Part shown: piece by piece, positions 9,670 through 21,983 of the stretch
How positions within the stretch are numbered: the first letter of the stretch is position 1
Layout: every line of letters starts with the position of its first letter
Assembly (NCBI RefSeq): GCF_033568475.1
Contig: NC_133123.1
Span: 191,173,821 to 191,237,820 of the forward strand
Length of the DNA stretch: 64,000 nucleotides
Direction of reading: 5' to 3'
Origin: Henckelia pumila
Lineage: Eukaryota; Streptophyta; Magnoliopsida; Lamiales; Gesneriaceae
Notes under the pieces: generated by a model
Databases searched by the model: none
What the model was told of the DNA's origin: nothing
The model's input: only the letters and a program-made list of their open reading frames with translations
Position numbers and translations under genes: made by a program

Positions 9670-11098
9670 CCCTTGTTAAAAAATCTGCAAGAATATTTTC
9701 ATGAAATTTAATAATAACAATATCAAAAATATAATTTTGACATAAAGCTTGACATCTTAATAATCTAGCTTTTTCTGGTTTAGATTCAATCTTATTCCTT
9801 AAGAAAGCTTTTATCTGGGTATTATCAACTTTTAAGATAAATTTTTTAGCAAATAAAAATAAAGGTCATTTTTCAAAAGCCTTTTTAACTGCGTAAAACT
9901 CCTTCTCGTTGATATGTCATCTGATACCTTCAGATTCTATAAAAAAACCGCTACAGTATCTGCATGTCACTTTCCCATCTGTAGTGAGCTTAGTAAGGAC
10001 TGCTACCCACCAATCGTCGCTGGAATCTGTAAATAATACCAAATCATCCTCATCTACGGGTATAGCCATTTTTGGGAGTTTCTTACATATCTCCTTTAGT
10101 TGGTTTACCCCTTTAGTATATTCATCGACCATATAAACCTTGAATCCTTTTTTAATAAAGGACTGAACACCTTTCTGTACATTGCTAGGATATTTATGAA
10201 CATCCCTGCAAAATTAACCACTCCGAAAAAACTTTGGAGTTGTTTTACATCTTTTAGTTTATATGGAAAATTGTGTACCTTTTCCACAATATGGGGCTGT
10301 ATAATTATTCCAGATTCATCAATCTCAATGCCAAGGAATTCGATTTTTCTTGTTGTTATGACTGCTTTCTTTTCAGATAAAACCAATCCTCCTTGTTTAC
10401 ATATTTTAGAGAAAATCTCTAAATGTTTAACATGTTCGTCTATATTTTTGGATGCTATAAGAATATCGTCAATATAAATAAACATGAAGTTAAAATAATC
10501 TTTAAAAAAATTATCCATCTTTCTTTGAAATATTTGGGGTACATTAGCCAATCTCATAGGCATAACTTACCAAATATAATGTCCTTGTGGTATAGAAAAG
10601 ACTGTAAATTTCTTACTACCTTCTTCCATCCGAATCTGATAAAACCCAGATTTGCAATCAAATTTCGAAAAAACTTTAGCATTTCGGACGCATCTTATTA
10701 AGTGTTCTCTACTGGGTATGAAGTACCATCGAACTCCAGGATTTTATTAATACCTTGGTAGTTAATAACTAGCTTGGATTTTCCTCTCTTTTTTTCCCGT
10801 GATTTCTGACCAGGAAACCTGGGCTGCTATATGGTGAAACTCATTCTTTTATTAGATCAAGGTCCAAATGTTCCTTGATAATTATCCTCATATCCTTTTG
10901 ATCTGTTATGTTCATTGGGATAGGCTTATATCTAACGAATTCATATTCTTTGCCTTCCTTTAAAGTAAGGTTGGCTTTGAGTTGATTTATATCCCACCAT
11001 GCCAAAGGATGCTCATTAAAACTTTCTTTGATTCTCTTTTTGACATCTTCAAGGGATACATTATTTTCTAACTCTATATCTCTATGGATTAGAGTTAC
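9656..11098 (-). pseudogene. pararetroviral reverse transcriptase and RNase H
   Basis: The best frame (10563-10105) has the RT core: NVPQIFQRKMD, the catalytic YIDD in FIYIDDILIASKN, then EFLGIEID and KQLQSFFGVVNFA. This is caulimovirid rather than gypsy in style. RNase H follows with LFTDSSDDWWVAVL at about 10040 and HENILADFLTRDG just before the stop at 9656. Upstream, VINYQGIN-type RT motifs are seen at about 10760, but the frame shifts near 10700 and 10570. The N-terminal part and protease lie beyond element A, at 32624 and up. Confidence 0.85.
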
Positions 11099-12580
11099 TG
11101 TAGTAACTCGTATTCGAAATTAACGAATAATGAGTAATTAAGCATATGATCATGTTTAGATTAAGTAAAACATGATTAAGGAAATTCCAAATGAGTTAAC
11201 GAAGTCCGGAAATGAATCCGAAAGACTCGGAAATGGGTAGAGGGTCCGTAAGGATAGGACAATCCGATTTAAAGACCGGACCATCCGATGAGAAGGGAAG
11301 CTCCGTTGTGACAATCGAAAGTTCCGATGGCGATCGGAAGCTCCGATCAGTAACAGAAGCTCTTATCGGGAATGGAGGTTTCTATCTTCCTCATCTGCAG
11401 CCGGCCAGTAGGGATTTGACGCGTGGTGGATAAGAGCAATCGGAAGCTCCGATCGTGCAGCGAAAGTTCCGATCGTGCTCTATATAAAGGGGTGCAAGGG
11501 CCTCATTTCAAACCGCACCAATTTCCTCTCCTTCGCCCGCGCGACTCTATTTTAGGGCTTTGAATACTCTTATTTTAGAGTTGGAGTAAGGAATATATAT
11601 TTTAGCATAGTAAAACAGTGTCTTACATAGTAACGGAGCGGTGTCCGAGTAGCGGAGCTGTGCTCGTAGCTGCGGAGGTGCAGCAATAGTATGCCCAAGT
11701 GGTTGGGTAGTCGCCATCTGTGGGCTGACGATGGACGCAGGTATAGATATGATCTCCTTTAATTATTTAGGAGTATGAAAAAGCTTAGTTAAGCTTTTAG
11801 AGCTTAAATAATGATGCATGGGTATTTTCATTGTAGAGCTGATGATAGGCTTTAAACCTAGAGTGGGACTGCTAAGGACTGCTTGTAGTAAGGTACATAA
11901 GTACTGACTGAGATAACTAGCGGGTATGAATGCTTATGTGTTGCATTTGTGTGATATGTTTTGAATGGATTATTATGCGTCATATTCACATCATATTGAG
12001 CTTGTACATCTTTTGAGATGATACATGTAGGGCCGCTCATCCCTGTTCGGATGGTCGATGTCGAGCGGCCCGCGACCGACGGGTTAGCCGACACTGACAT
12101 CTATAAGGCACGATCCACGTCCGGTAGGAATGAGAAGTGTACTCAGTGGATTGTTCGGGTTGTACAACTCATATCTTAGGCGCCATTCTGAGCAGTTTTT
12201 ATACATTTATCCCAGATATGGATACCCTATCATTTGCATGCATCATGTTTGTATGTTTACCTATAATTTCGTATTGAGCGTAGTCACTCACGTCCAGTAA
12301 TTTTGTATGTTTGGACACCCCATTCGACGGGGCAGATACAGGTACAAGTGGTGTGCCCAGTAGCTTGGAGTGGCCAGTGACCTTGGTGATATCAGGATTA
12401 GCTGTATGTTTTTACCCTTAGGATTATTTGTAATTCGATTGGGTTGTATATTGGTTTATTTAACCGGCTGTATTATTCCGGTCAGTTTTTATTTAAGTCT
12501 TCCGCATTGATTTATTTTAAATCCATGCTTAATTATGCTCTAACTCTGATTAGGTAGTAGATCCGGGTTGGGTCGCTATA
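11099..12580 (+). repeat. 5' LTR of element A
   Basis: It is about 1482 bp, starting TGTAGTAACTCG and ending GGGTCGCTATA (CA has become TA). A cluster of short repeats around the word ATCGGAAGCTCCGAT (about 11270-11475) precedes a TATA box, ctatataaagg (about 11480-11490). Compared with the 3' LTR it lacks about 45 bp containing a TTACGTCA/TGACGTAA palindrome. Confidence 0.9.
11270..11478. repeat. ATCGGAAGCTCCGAT repeat cluster in LTR A
   Basis: Several diverged copies of a near-palindromic word (variants of ATCGGAAGCTCCGATCG) lie directly upstream of the TATA box. The homologous cluster in the 3' LTR is at about 29260-29535. The position in U3 suggests promoter or enhancer repeats; this is inference. 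Confidence 0.7.
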
Positions 12581-12990
12581 TTTATTGGTATCAGAGAAGC
12601 ATGCAAAGAGAATTAGGATATAGTACTGAGACTTTGGGTTATCTTTGTAGGATTGATGATACCTAACAAAGCAGGATTGGGTTCTTCATTGCCGGGATTT
12701 GCGGCAGAAGTCTTTATTATAAGGAATGCGATAGTGATGAGAACACCAGTAGTAGCATATCGATAGATAGGCTGACTACTCTGGGAGGTTCATAATTTGA
12801 TGCATTGGATAGCTGATCGAAGAACATATGGAATCCAGTCAGAGAAAACTGGAAGAGTAGAACGAGTATCTCGCTTCAAATACATCCAAGGAATTTTTGG
12901 AACAAATGGTGTGTAAAAACCCATGTGGTTTCAGTCCGAAGAGATCCTCCAATCGTAGTTGGAGAGATTTTCAGATAGACCTTCACCACG
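12581..12990 (+). other. element A internal region, left part
   Basis: It begins with the PBS TGGTATCAGAG (12586-12596). No ORF of note. It is continuous with 24016-27712 after removal of element B. Confidence 0.7.
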
Positions 12991-15023
12991 TGTAACGCCC
13001 TGTTTTTATCTTAAATGAGTTTATTTGAGTTAATTGGAGATTGCAGAATTCACGAGCCGACTTGATTTTGATCAGGTTCTATTTTGCAAATTTTGGAAAT
13101 TTCAGGGACTAAAATGCAAATATTGAAATTTTTATATTTTCTACACTTGTAGACTTAGTCCACTCTCACCATCACCTTCCCCAACTCGTTATCCTCCATT
13201 AGAGCCGCCCCCTTCTCATTCCAAGCATCCAAATTTCTGTCCGAGCTCGATCCGGCCGTTGGAATTTATTTCTGAAGGCAGTTTAGCGATCACTTCAACG
13301 AGAGCTCCGTTATACCATAAGTATTTCTCCGATCAGATACGTTTTGTTTTTTGGATGTTGTTAGAATCGATTAAGATTTGAGTATGTTGTTCTTGACAGA
13401 GTTCTGATAGTTTATTATCTGTCGGTTTTGAAATAGAGCGAAGTTCGGAATTTTTATGATTTTTGGTAGCCATTTTTGAAAAAGAGGTTTTGAGATTTGT
13501 TTGAATTGCCTTGTTATTGTTGTATTAGCATTGATTCGAGTTGTTATCGATATTGAACTGTTGTCTGCATTTTTGGTTTGATCATTTATAGCCGTTATGT
13601 CGCCGGTTTGAGTTTTGAGGATTTTGAACCATGTTTGAGTTGTAGAACTTTGGGCATTGGGTTTGTTCGTTGTTGTTGATCATCTTTTGTCTCCGTACAG
13701 ATTCGTTTGGAGTTGTCGAGACAGAGAAGCAGCATTCGATCGTCTAGAGTTTGAGAAAGAATCGGTAAAGAGATTACCTTGAGCCGATATTTTTGTTAGG
13801 TTGTATAGTTTCTGATATAAACTTTTTATTGTAGCTTATCCAGAGTTGAAACTACTTTCATTGAAAGGTAAAAGCAGTCATCATTAGCGGGATAGCATAC
13901 TCGGGACAGTTGGTTCTCGAGTTTCCCTTAAAATCACATATTGCATCGATACTTGTTCTAGCATGTGGGACTTGTATTTTGTTGATTATTTGATTGTATT
14001 TTACGGCTAAATGCCTTATGTTTTCATATGCATTCATATTGAGCCAGCACTATCGTTTCAACGGGCAGAACAGCCCTTTTGTTAGACGTTTGGGAGCTAT
14101 AGTCGAGTGGCCTAGGACGTAGTTGTTGCGCCTAGTGCTTGCATACTCATTGTAGTTGCTCAAAGTCTAGAGGAGTAGGATACGTGGCACCACCTCGATT
14201 GGGAGGGTCGGTGGGTTGTTTACGTGATCTCGTCCTCGGGATCCCAAAGAAGAGCAGCAACCCCTTGTTTATCAAAGTTGATATACCTGTTTTAAAGACA
14301 TGCATATCTTTTGTTTTGTGTTGACTATGTTGTCTTGAAATCATGTGGTTGACTTATTATATGTATTACTTGTTATGTTGTTTTTACTGGAAATATCTTT
14401 CTCACCGGAGTTATCCGGCTGTTGCTTTGTTTTTTTGTGTACTTGGCAACAGGTGGGGCAGGATCAAGTCAGAAGAGGCATGGTTAGCTTCGAGAGCAAG
14501 AAGTAGAAATGAGACTCGGTTTAGAAGTCAAATCAGCATGCCAATCTAGTTTATGTTTCATAGCATGTTTAGATTCGAACTCGTCGTTTCTGTTGTATCG
14601 ATCCTGCTAGTATCGTGGACTGAAGGTTGTCGTTACATGTATTATGAACCATGTTATGTTTGAATGTCGTTTTGGTCATGTATGCATGTTGAGAATGGAT
14701 CGGTTTTATATTGGATTGGTTGAGCTAATTGCTGTTTTCTTTACTCAGTTTTGGTCTCGCTCGAGCGGCAGTTGGTGCTCGCTCGAGCGAGCATTTTTCT
14801 GTGTGCGAGACAGAACCCTGCTTGCTCGAGCGAGGGTGCTTCCCCGCTCGAGCGAGAGTTCTCTTGGCAGGCGGGTAGAATATTGCTTGCTCGAGAGGGC
14901 GTGTCTTGCCGCTCGAGCGAGGATCTTTAAAAAAAAATTCATTACTTTTAAATCTTGGATCTTGTTTGCTTATTTTATTGTTCAATCCGATTTTAGTTTG
15001 ATGTTTAGAACCGAGGTCTCACA
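12991..15023 (+). repeat. 5' LTR of element B
   Basis: It is 2033 bp, TGTAACGCCC...GGTCTCACA. It is similar to the 3' LTR with scattered substitutions, many of them transitions. A GC-rich cluster of CTCGAGCGAG palindromes lies at about 14748-14925 just before an A-run and the conserved end. Confidence 0.92.
14748..14925. repeat. GCTCGAGCGAG palindrome cluster in LTR B
   Basis: About eight copies of the palindromic word CGCTCGAGCG, some truncated, lie in 180 bp, followed by an A-run. The 3' LTR has the same cluster at 23747-23915. Solo LTRs D and E of the same family carry different GC-rich words at this place. Confidence 0.8.
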
Positions 15024-15330
15024 TTAAGTGGTATCAGAGAGTTAAGATTCTTGGTTGAACTAGAGTGAGCGAGGTAGTTCGAGTCCGTATGTATTGTCTC
15101 CTCGCATGTGTTTGATGTTTTTCTTTAATTGTTTAATTAATACCATGAGAGCATGCTTTATTAATTGAGAATTAATTGAATTACATGATTATGTGATTTA
15201 AATTATAAAGCATGAACTACTTGAGATGTAACTGTTTTTGTTATCGGCGGGTATCCGGTATTCCAAGCGGTTGTAAGGGCACCGTATTATAGCGATTGAG
15301 GTATCTTGTGTCCTAACCTTTGATTATCAG

Positions 15331-16446
15331 ATGGGTCCTCGTCGAGTGATAAACAGAAACACACTGCCAGTTATTCCTGCAACTGAGTAAGCTAGCACTG
15401 AAGTTGATCAGTTGGATGCTACAGCGACGCCGATGGAAACCTTGCTGAAGAGGTTTCAGTCGTTTAATCCGCCCTTGTTGTTGGGTACAGAAAATCCAGT
15501 TGACTGTGAGAGTTGGTTGGATGACATTGATCAGTTGTTCTATTCAATTGATTACACAGATGACCGCCGGACTAGGTTAGTCATTCATCAGCTCCGTGGT
15601 GTTTCCAAGAACTGGTGGATCACGACCAAGAGATCCATGGAGAACAGAGGTACAATTGTCAATTGGTCTCTTTTCAAAACTGAGTTTTATAAGCGGTTTT
15701 TCCCTATTTCGTACCAGAAGGACAAGGGAGCAAAGTTTGCCAATCTGAGGCAAGGGAATCTGAACATCGAGGAGTACGTAGCCAAGTTTGACAGCTTGTT
15801 GCGTTTTGCCCCGCACATTGCCGACAGTGAAGAAGCCAAAGCCGATCAGTTTATCAACGGCTTGAATCCCAACATCTTCACGTTGGTGAACACTGCTAGG
15901 CCAGATAACTTTGCGGATGCCATGAATCACGCAAAGGGAGCGAAAGAAGACTTGTGGAGGCAGAGAGGTAATCAGATGGTGTATCAGCAGCAGAGGCAGT
16001 TTCAGAACCAACCATCTCAGCATCAGAATCAGCCACCTCATTTTCAGAACCAACAGTAGAGGTATGAAGGTGGAAACAGTGGGGGAAACATAAGGGATCA
16101 GTACAAAGCAAGAGGGAAACAGTTCAAGAGGCAAGGGAACAGTTCTTCTAGTTCCAGTGGTTCCAAGCAGTTCGGTTCAAGACTGAGTTCTGGATCATCA
16201 TCTTTGTATTGTAGCAAGTGTGGAGGTAGGCACTCACCAGATCAGTGTGTGGGAGTCTTTTGTAACTGCAACACCTGTCAGCAACCGGGACACTTTTCTA
16301 AGGTGTGCCCTCAGCATAACAGATATCGAGCTCAGAGTGGAAGTTCATCTAGACCTACAGCTCAGCCTGAGAGGCAGTCTTCTGCAGTGCACTCTTTCCA
16401 GCGTCAGCAGCAGAACCGACAGGGAGGTAACTCTAGTGCGAACTAG
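15331..16446 (+). pseudogene. gypsy gag of element B
   Basis: The ATG at 15331 (MGPRRVINRN) opens a frame interrupted by TAA at 15388, TAG at 16057 and TAG at 16444. The gag core includes PVDCESWLDDIDQLF, then QGNLNIEEYVAKFDSL, and ends in a CCHC zinc knuckle CNTCQQPGHFSKVC at about 16270-16311. It would form the virus-like particle and bind RNA. All breaks are single-base stops in an otherwise continuous frame. Confidence 0.88.
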
Positions 16447-19400
16447 CCTCCGAGACAGCAAGCACGACTCTTTGCTTTGACAGAGGATCAGGCTCAGGCA
16501 GCACCAGATGATGTTATAGCAGGTAACTGTTCAATTTTCGGTTATTCTGCTCATGTTTTGATAGATACAGGTGCTTATCATTCCTTTATCTCTAATAAAT
16601 TTGTGTTATTGCATGTTTTGCCTACTGAGTTGTTACCTACTGTAGTAGCTGTTACTTCACCTTTGGGTGGAGGAATTGTTTCTGTCAGAATAGTCAGGAA
16701 CTGTGAACTCTGTTTTGAGGGGAATCTGTTAGAGTTCGACTGTATTGTGCTTGGACTGTCAGATTTTGATTGTATAGTCGGTATAGATGCTTTAACCAAG
16801 TACAGGGCAACAATCGATTGTTTTCTGAAAGTTGTCAGGTTCAGACCTGAAATGGCAGACGAGTGGAAATTCTTTGGTAAGGGTTCTCGATCTAGAATTT
16901 CTTTGATTTCAGTGTTATCTATGACTCATTTGTTGCAGAGAGGTGCAGAAGGATTTTTGGTGTATGCAGTTGATGTAATGAAATCTAGCCCTGAATTGGT
17001 TGATATACCAGTGGTTAGAGATTTTGTTGATGTGTTCCCGGAAGATGTTCCTGGATTGCTGCCTATTCGAGAGATCGAATTCAGCATTGACTTAGTGCCA
17101 GGTACTCAACCTATTTCCAAAGCTCCTTATCTTATGGCACCTATTGAACTGAGAGAGTTGAAGGAGAAGCTTGAGGACTTGATTTCCAAGGGATACATCA
17201 AACCTAGTGTATCGCCTTGGGGTGCTCCTGTTCTTTTTGTTCGGAAGAAGGATGGTTCTATGCGGCTCTGTATCTACTATCGTTAGCTGAATCAGGCTAC
17301 AGTCAAGAACAAGTATCCTTTACCCTGAATAGATGACCTTTTTGATCAGCTGCAGGGTTCTTCTGTCTATTCGAAGATTGATCTGAGATCAGGTTATCAC
17401 CGGCTGAGAGTGCGAGAGTAAGATGTTCCTAAGACCGCATTCAGAACAAGGTATGGTCATTTCGAGTTTATAGTCATGCCGTTCGGTTTGACTAACGCTC
17501 CAGTGGTTTTTATGGGTTTAATGAACCGTATCTTTCAGCGCTATTTAGATGAGTTCGTCATTATCTTCATTGATGATATTTTTATCTATTCGAAGAACCG
17601 TACTGACCATGCAGAACACTTGAGAATCGTCTTGCAGATTTTGCGAGTTGAGAAGTTGTTTGCCAAACTATCTAAATGTGAATTCTGGTTGGATCGAGTT
17701 GTCTTTCTCGATCATATTATTTCAGGAGATGGGATTTCTGTCGATCCCAGCAAGATTGAAGCGGTTATGAATTGGCCTAGACCGACATCAGTACCTGAGA
17801 TCCGAAGCTTCATGGGTTTAGCTGGTTATTATCGCCGATTCATCGAAGGTTTCTCGACTATTGCCAAGCCGATTACCCAGCTGACTCAGAATAATGCGTC
17901 TGGACTGCAGATTGTGAGGCTAGCTTTGTTGATCTAAAGAGAAGACTGACCAGTGCTCCAATTCTTTCTATTTCGAAAGGTACTGGAGGTTTCACAGTCT
18001 ATTGTGATGCTTCTAACCGTGGCTTGGGATGTGTTCTTATGATGCATAAGCATGTGATAGTGTATGCATCGAGGCAGCTGAAACCGCACGAGACTCGTTA
18101 TCCGGTTCATGATCTTGAACTAGCTGCGATCATCCTTGCTCTGAAGATCTGGCGTCACTATCTTTATGGTGAGTCTTTCGAGATTTTTTCTGACCATAAG
18201 AGTCTTAAGTACTTTTTTTCACAGGCAGAGCTGAATATGAGACAGAGAAGATGGTTATATCTGTTGAATGATTTTGACTGCGAAATCAAGTATTATCCGG
18301 GAAAGTCCAATGCAGTTGCAGATGCCTTGAGCCGAAAACTTTGTTCTTTATCTCTTTCTTCTATCGGTGTTTCTCAGTTGATCGATGCTTGTTGCACTTC
18401 TGATTTGGGGTTTGAAACAGATAGGAAGACTATCAGAGTGTTTTCTATTCAAGCCGAGCCGGAGTTGTTTATGGCGATCAAAGAAGCACAGAAGTCCGAT
18501 CCGGGCATTCAGGTTTCAGAGGAGAAAGTCAGATCTGGGCATCAGTCGGAATTCCAGGTTAGGGATAATGTTTTGTTTGTGAATAACCATATTGTTGTGC
18601 CTGATATTTTGGAGTTGAGGCAGTGTATTCTCCGAGAGGCTCATTGCAGTCGGTTCAGTGTTCATCCTGGAGGCCGTAAGATGTATAACGATCTAAAGAA
18701 TCAGTTCTGGTGGAAGAAAATGAAGATCGATGTTGCGAGGTTTGTATCTCGATGTTTGAACTGCCAGCAAGTGAAAGCAGAACGGAGGCGACCCGGTGGT
18801 CTGTTGCACAGTCTATCTGTTCCTTCTATGGATTTCGTCACGAAGCTACCATGATCTATTCGGGGATGCGATGCTGTTTGGGTAGTGATCGACCGATTGA
18901 CGAAGTCTGCTTGTTTTATTCCGTACAGGATGACGTATCTTCATGATCAGATGGCTGAGTTGTATGTTAGCAATGTTGTGAGATTGCATGGGGTGCCGAA
19001 GTCGATCGTTTCAGACAGAGACCCTAGATTCACGTCGCACTTTTGGCACAGTCTTCAGGAGGCACTTGGTAATCGATTGCATCTGAGTACAGCTTATCAT
19101 CCTCAGACCAATGGATAGTCAGAACAGACTATCCAGACGTTAGAGGATATGCTTCGAGCGGTAGTGCTAGACTTTGGCACTAGTTGGCAAGATTCTTTGC
19201 CTCTTGTCGAGTTTTCTTACAACAACAGCTTCCAAGCGAGTATCGATATGGCGCCTTTTGAAGCTTTGTACGGCAAGAAGTGCCGATCTCCTTTGTTTTG
19301 GGATGATTTGTTCGAGTCACCTGATTTGGGACCGGATATGCTTAGAGATATGGCAGAGCAAGTTAAGATCATTCAGTTGAGAATGAAGTCAGCTCAAGAT

Positions 19401-19733
19401 AGACAGACTAAGTATGAGAATGTCAGACGTAGACCTCTGAGTTTTGGGCAGGGAGACCATGTATTTCTTAATATTTCTCCTTTCAGATGTACGGTCAGAT
19501 TTGGTAAGAGAGGAAAGTTATCTCCGAGATTCATCGGGCCATACGAGATTCTCGAGAAGATAGGCGATCTTGCCTACAGACTTGCACTTCCTCCATCTTT
19601 ATTTGGCATTCACGACGTTTTTTACGTCTCTATGCTGCGGAAGTATCATCAAGATCCTTCTCATATTCTTCAACCTGACGAAGCCGAGTTAGACAAGACT
19701 CTGAGTTATTTCGAGCGACCGATTCAGATCCTT

Positions 19734-21745
19734 TGTAACGCCCTGTTTTTATCTTAAATGAGTTTATTTTAGTTAATCAGAGATTACAGAGTTCTCGAGC
19801 CGGTTTGATTTTGATCAGGGTCCTTTTTGCAAATTTTGGAAATTTCAGGGACTAAAACGCAAATATTGATTTTTATATATTATCTACACTTGAAATTGAC
19901 TTTTAAAGTCTTCCTCCTCCTCCACACAACCGAGAGACTCCATTGAAGACGCCTTCAAGCTTTTCCAAGCTTCCAAATTTCCTCCCGAGCTCGATCCGAC
20001 CGTTAGAAATTATTTCTGAAGGCAGATTAGTGATCACTGCAGTGAGAGCTCCGTTATATCGTAAGTATTTCTCCGATCAGATATGTTTTGTTTTTCGGAG
20101 GTTGTTAGAATCGATCTAGATTCTAGTATGTTGTTCTTGGCGGAGTTCTGATCGTTTATTATCTGTCGGTTTTGAATTAGAGCGACGTTCGGAATTGTTA
20201 TGATTTTTGGAAGCTATTTTCGAAAATCATGATTTTGAGATTTTTTGGGTTTGTCTTGTTGTTGTTGTATTAGCATTGAATTGAGTTGATATCGCTATTG
20301 AACTGGTGTCTGCGTTGTCGGTTTGTTCAGTTTATAGTCGTTATGCCGTCGGTTTGAGTTTTGGGGATTTCGAACCGTTATTGAGTTGTTGAACTTGGCT
20401 TGTAAGTCGATCATGGTAATTGATCTTTGATTTGTATCTGAACAGATTCGTTTGGAGTTTGTCAAGCCCGTGTTAGCAGCATTGTTCGTCAAGAGTTTGA
20501 CGAAGATCGGTAAAGAGATTTCAACCGTTGTTTGTTGTTTAGGTTGTATAGTTGTTGATACAATCTTTTGTTGTAGCTTGTCCGGAGTTGGATCTACGAC
20601 ATTGAAAGGTAAAAGCAGACATCGATAGCGGGATAGCAAACTCGGGACAGTTGGTTCTCGAGTTTCCCTTAAAAGCACATACTTGCATCTACACTCGTTC
20701 TAGCATGAGGAACTTGTGTTCTGTTGTTTTGATTGAGCTTTTGTTATATAGCTATGTTTTATGTTTCTGTTATGCATTCATCTTGAGCCAATCTTGTTTT
20801 CAGCGGGCAGAACCGCCCTTTTTGTTTAGACGTTTGGGAACTATGATTGAGTGGCCTAGGTCGTAGTAATTTTGCCTAGTTCTAGCATACTCATTATAGT
20901 TGCTCAAAGTCTAGAGGAGTGGGATACGTGGCACCACCTCGATTGGGTGAGTCGGTGAGTCGTTACGTAATCTCACCCTCGGGATCCCAAAAGCACAGCA
21001 GCAATCCCTCGTTTATCAGATTTGATATCCCGGTTTAAAGACATGCATCTCATTACGTTGTCATGGATTTCGTCGTTGTCTTGATGATTATTGTTGTATT
21101 ACTTGTTATGTTGCTTTTACTGGGATTATCATTCTCACCAGTTATCCGGCTGTTGCTTTGTTTTATATGTGTACTTGGCATCAGGTGGGGCAGGATCCAG
21201 TCAGAAGAGGCATGGTTAGCTTTGAGGGAATGATGTAGAAGTGAGACTCGGTTTAGAAGTCTTGTTAGCATGACAATCTAGCTTATGTTTTGAAGCATGT
21301 TAAGAACTTGAACTTGGATTGGAAGTGGTCTTGCTTGTGGTTAGAACTCTTGTATTCTGTATTCGGCTTGTAATAGCTAGCATCGATGCGTGTTCTTCAC
21401 TTTTATGTATTTAAATGCTACGTTGTTGGTTATATATTAGTTGGATCATGTTAGAGTTCTTTTGGTTATGTTGTTGCACTTTTGGAGGCTTGTTTTGAGC
21501 CAATTCAGTAGGCTATGCGCGCCCGCGCCTAGGGTGGCACGCCCGCGCGTCCCGCACTTCGTTTCGGAAGTTTTGGGCAGAGCTTCAGGCGCGCCCGCGC
21601 GAGGGCTTGGGCAGGACGCCATAAGAGCCCGCGCCTCAAGCTACGCGCCCGCGCGTCCCCTTTTTTAAAAAAAAATGCTCTTGGCTTTTAATTGCTTACT
21701 TATTGAATTACTCCTTTAATTGTTGTTTAGAACCGAGGTCTCACA
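19734..21745 (+). mobile_element. solo LTR D (B family) inside element B pol
   Basis: It is 2012 bp, TGTAACGCCC...GGTCTCACA, flanked by a perfect duplication tcctt (19729-19733 and 21746-21750). It belongs to the same family as LTR B but is clearly diverged, and its GC-rich cassette (about 21510-21660) is built from GCGCCCGCGC words rather than CTCGAGCGAG. No internal region remains, so it arose by LTR-LTR recombination after insertion. Confidence 0.93.
21510..21662. repeat. GCGCCCGCGC cassette in solo LTR D
   Basis: Multiple GCGCCCGCGC and CGCCCGCGCGTCCC words occur in about 150 bp, ending at an A-run. It occupies the same place as the CTCGAGCGAG cluster of LTR B. Confidence 0.75.
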
Positions 21746-21983
21746 TCCTTGATCGGAAGGAGAAGCAACTCAGAACCAAGTTGATTCCGTTGGTGAAAGT
21801 GCAGTGGAGCCATCACGGCATCGAGGAAGCGACTTGGGAGACAGAATCCGACATGAGACAGCGTTTTCCTGAGTTATTCGGATGATGTGAGTTTTTCTTA
21901 CTGTCCTTAGTTCTTTATTCTAGCTTATAAGTCATGATTCTTATTGATTTCGAGGACGAAATCTCTTCTTAGTGGGGGAGAAT

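Larger units (their letters stand above)
7640..11098 (-). mobile_element. endogenous pararetrovirus, 3' segment (RT-RNase H, transactivator, promoter)
   Basis: This is the distal piece of one integrated Caulimoviridae genome, read on the minus strand. From high to low coordinates it holds the RT, RNase H, a downstream ORF overlapping the RNase H end by a few bases, and a promoter/poly(A) block near 7.8-8.0 kb. It is joined to the segment at 32624 once LTR element A and its gttac duplication are removed. The terminal boundary near 7640 is approximate. Reading frames carry stops and shifts throughout. Confidence 0.85.
16447..21885 (+). pseudogene. gypsy pol of element B: PR-RT-RNase H-INT-chromodomain, interrupted by solo LTR D
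   Basis: Protease: [14 protein letters not shown] at about 16553. [12 protein letters not shown] near 17245, PFGLTNAP at 17479, catalytic IDD at about 17569-17577. RNase H: VYCDASNRGLG near 18000 and FSDHKSLKYFF. Integrase: HCSRFSVHPGGRKMY with CLNC near 18755, then VSDRDPRFTS and AYHPQTNG (about 19090), and a GPY-type FIGPYEIL (about 19535). After the solo LTR (19734-21745) a chromodomain-like segment (VQWSHHGIEEATWETE) ends at 21885. Stops at 17284, 17326, 17419 and 19116 and shifts near 17900 and 18850 kill it. Confidence 0.9.

Noticed and set aside
14644-15027. Plus-strand ORF of 127 aa in LTR B
   Set aside because: It is created by the CTCGAGCGAG repeats in an LTR; the arginine/serine-rich product is an artefact of the repeat.
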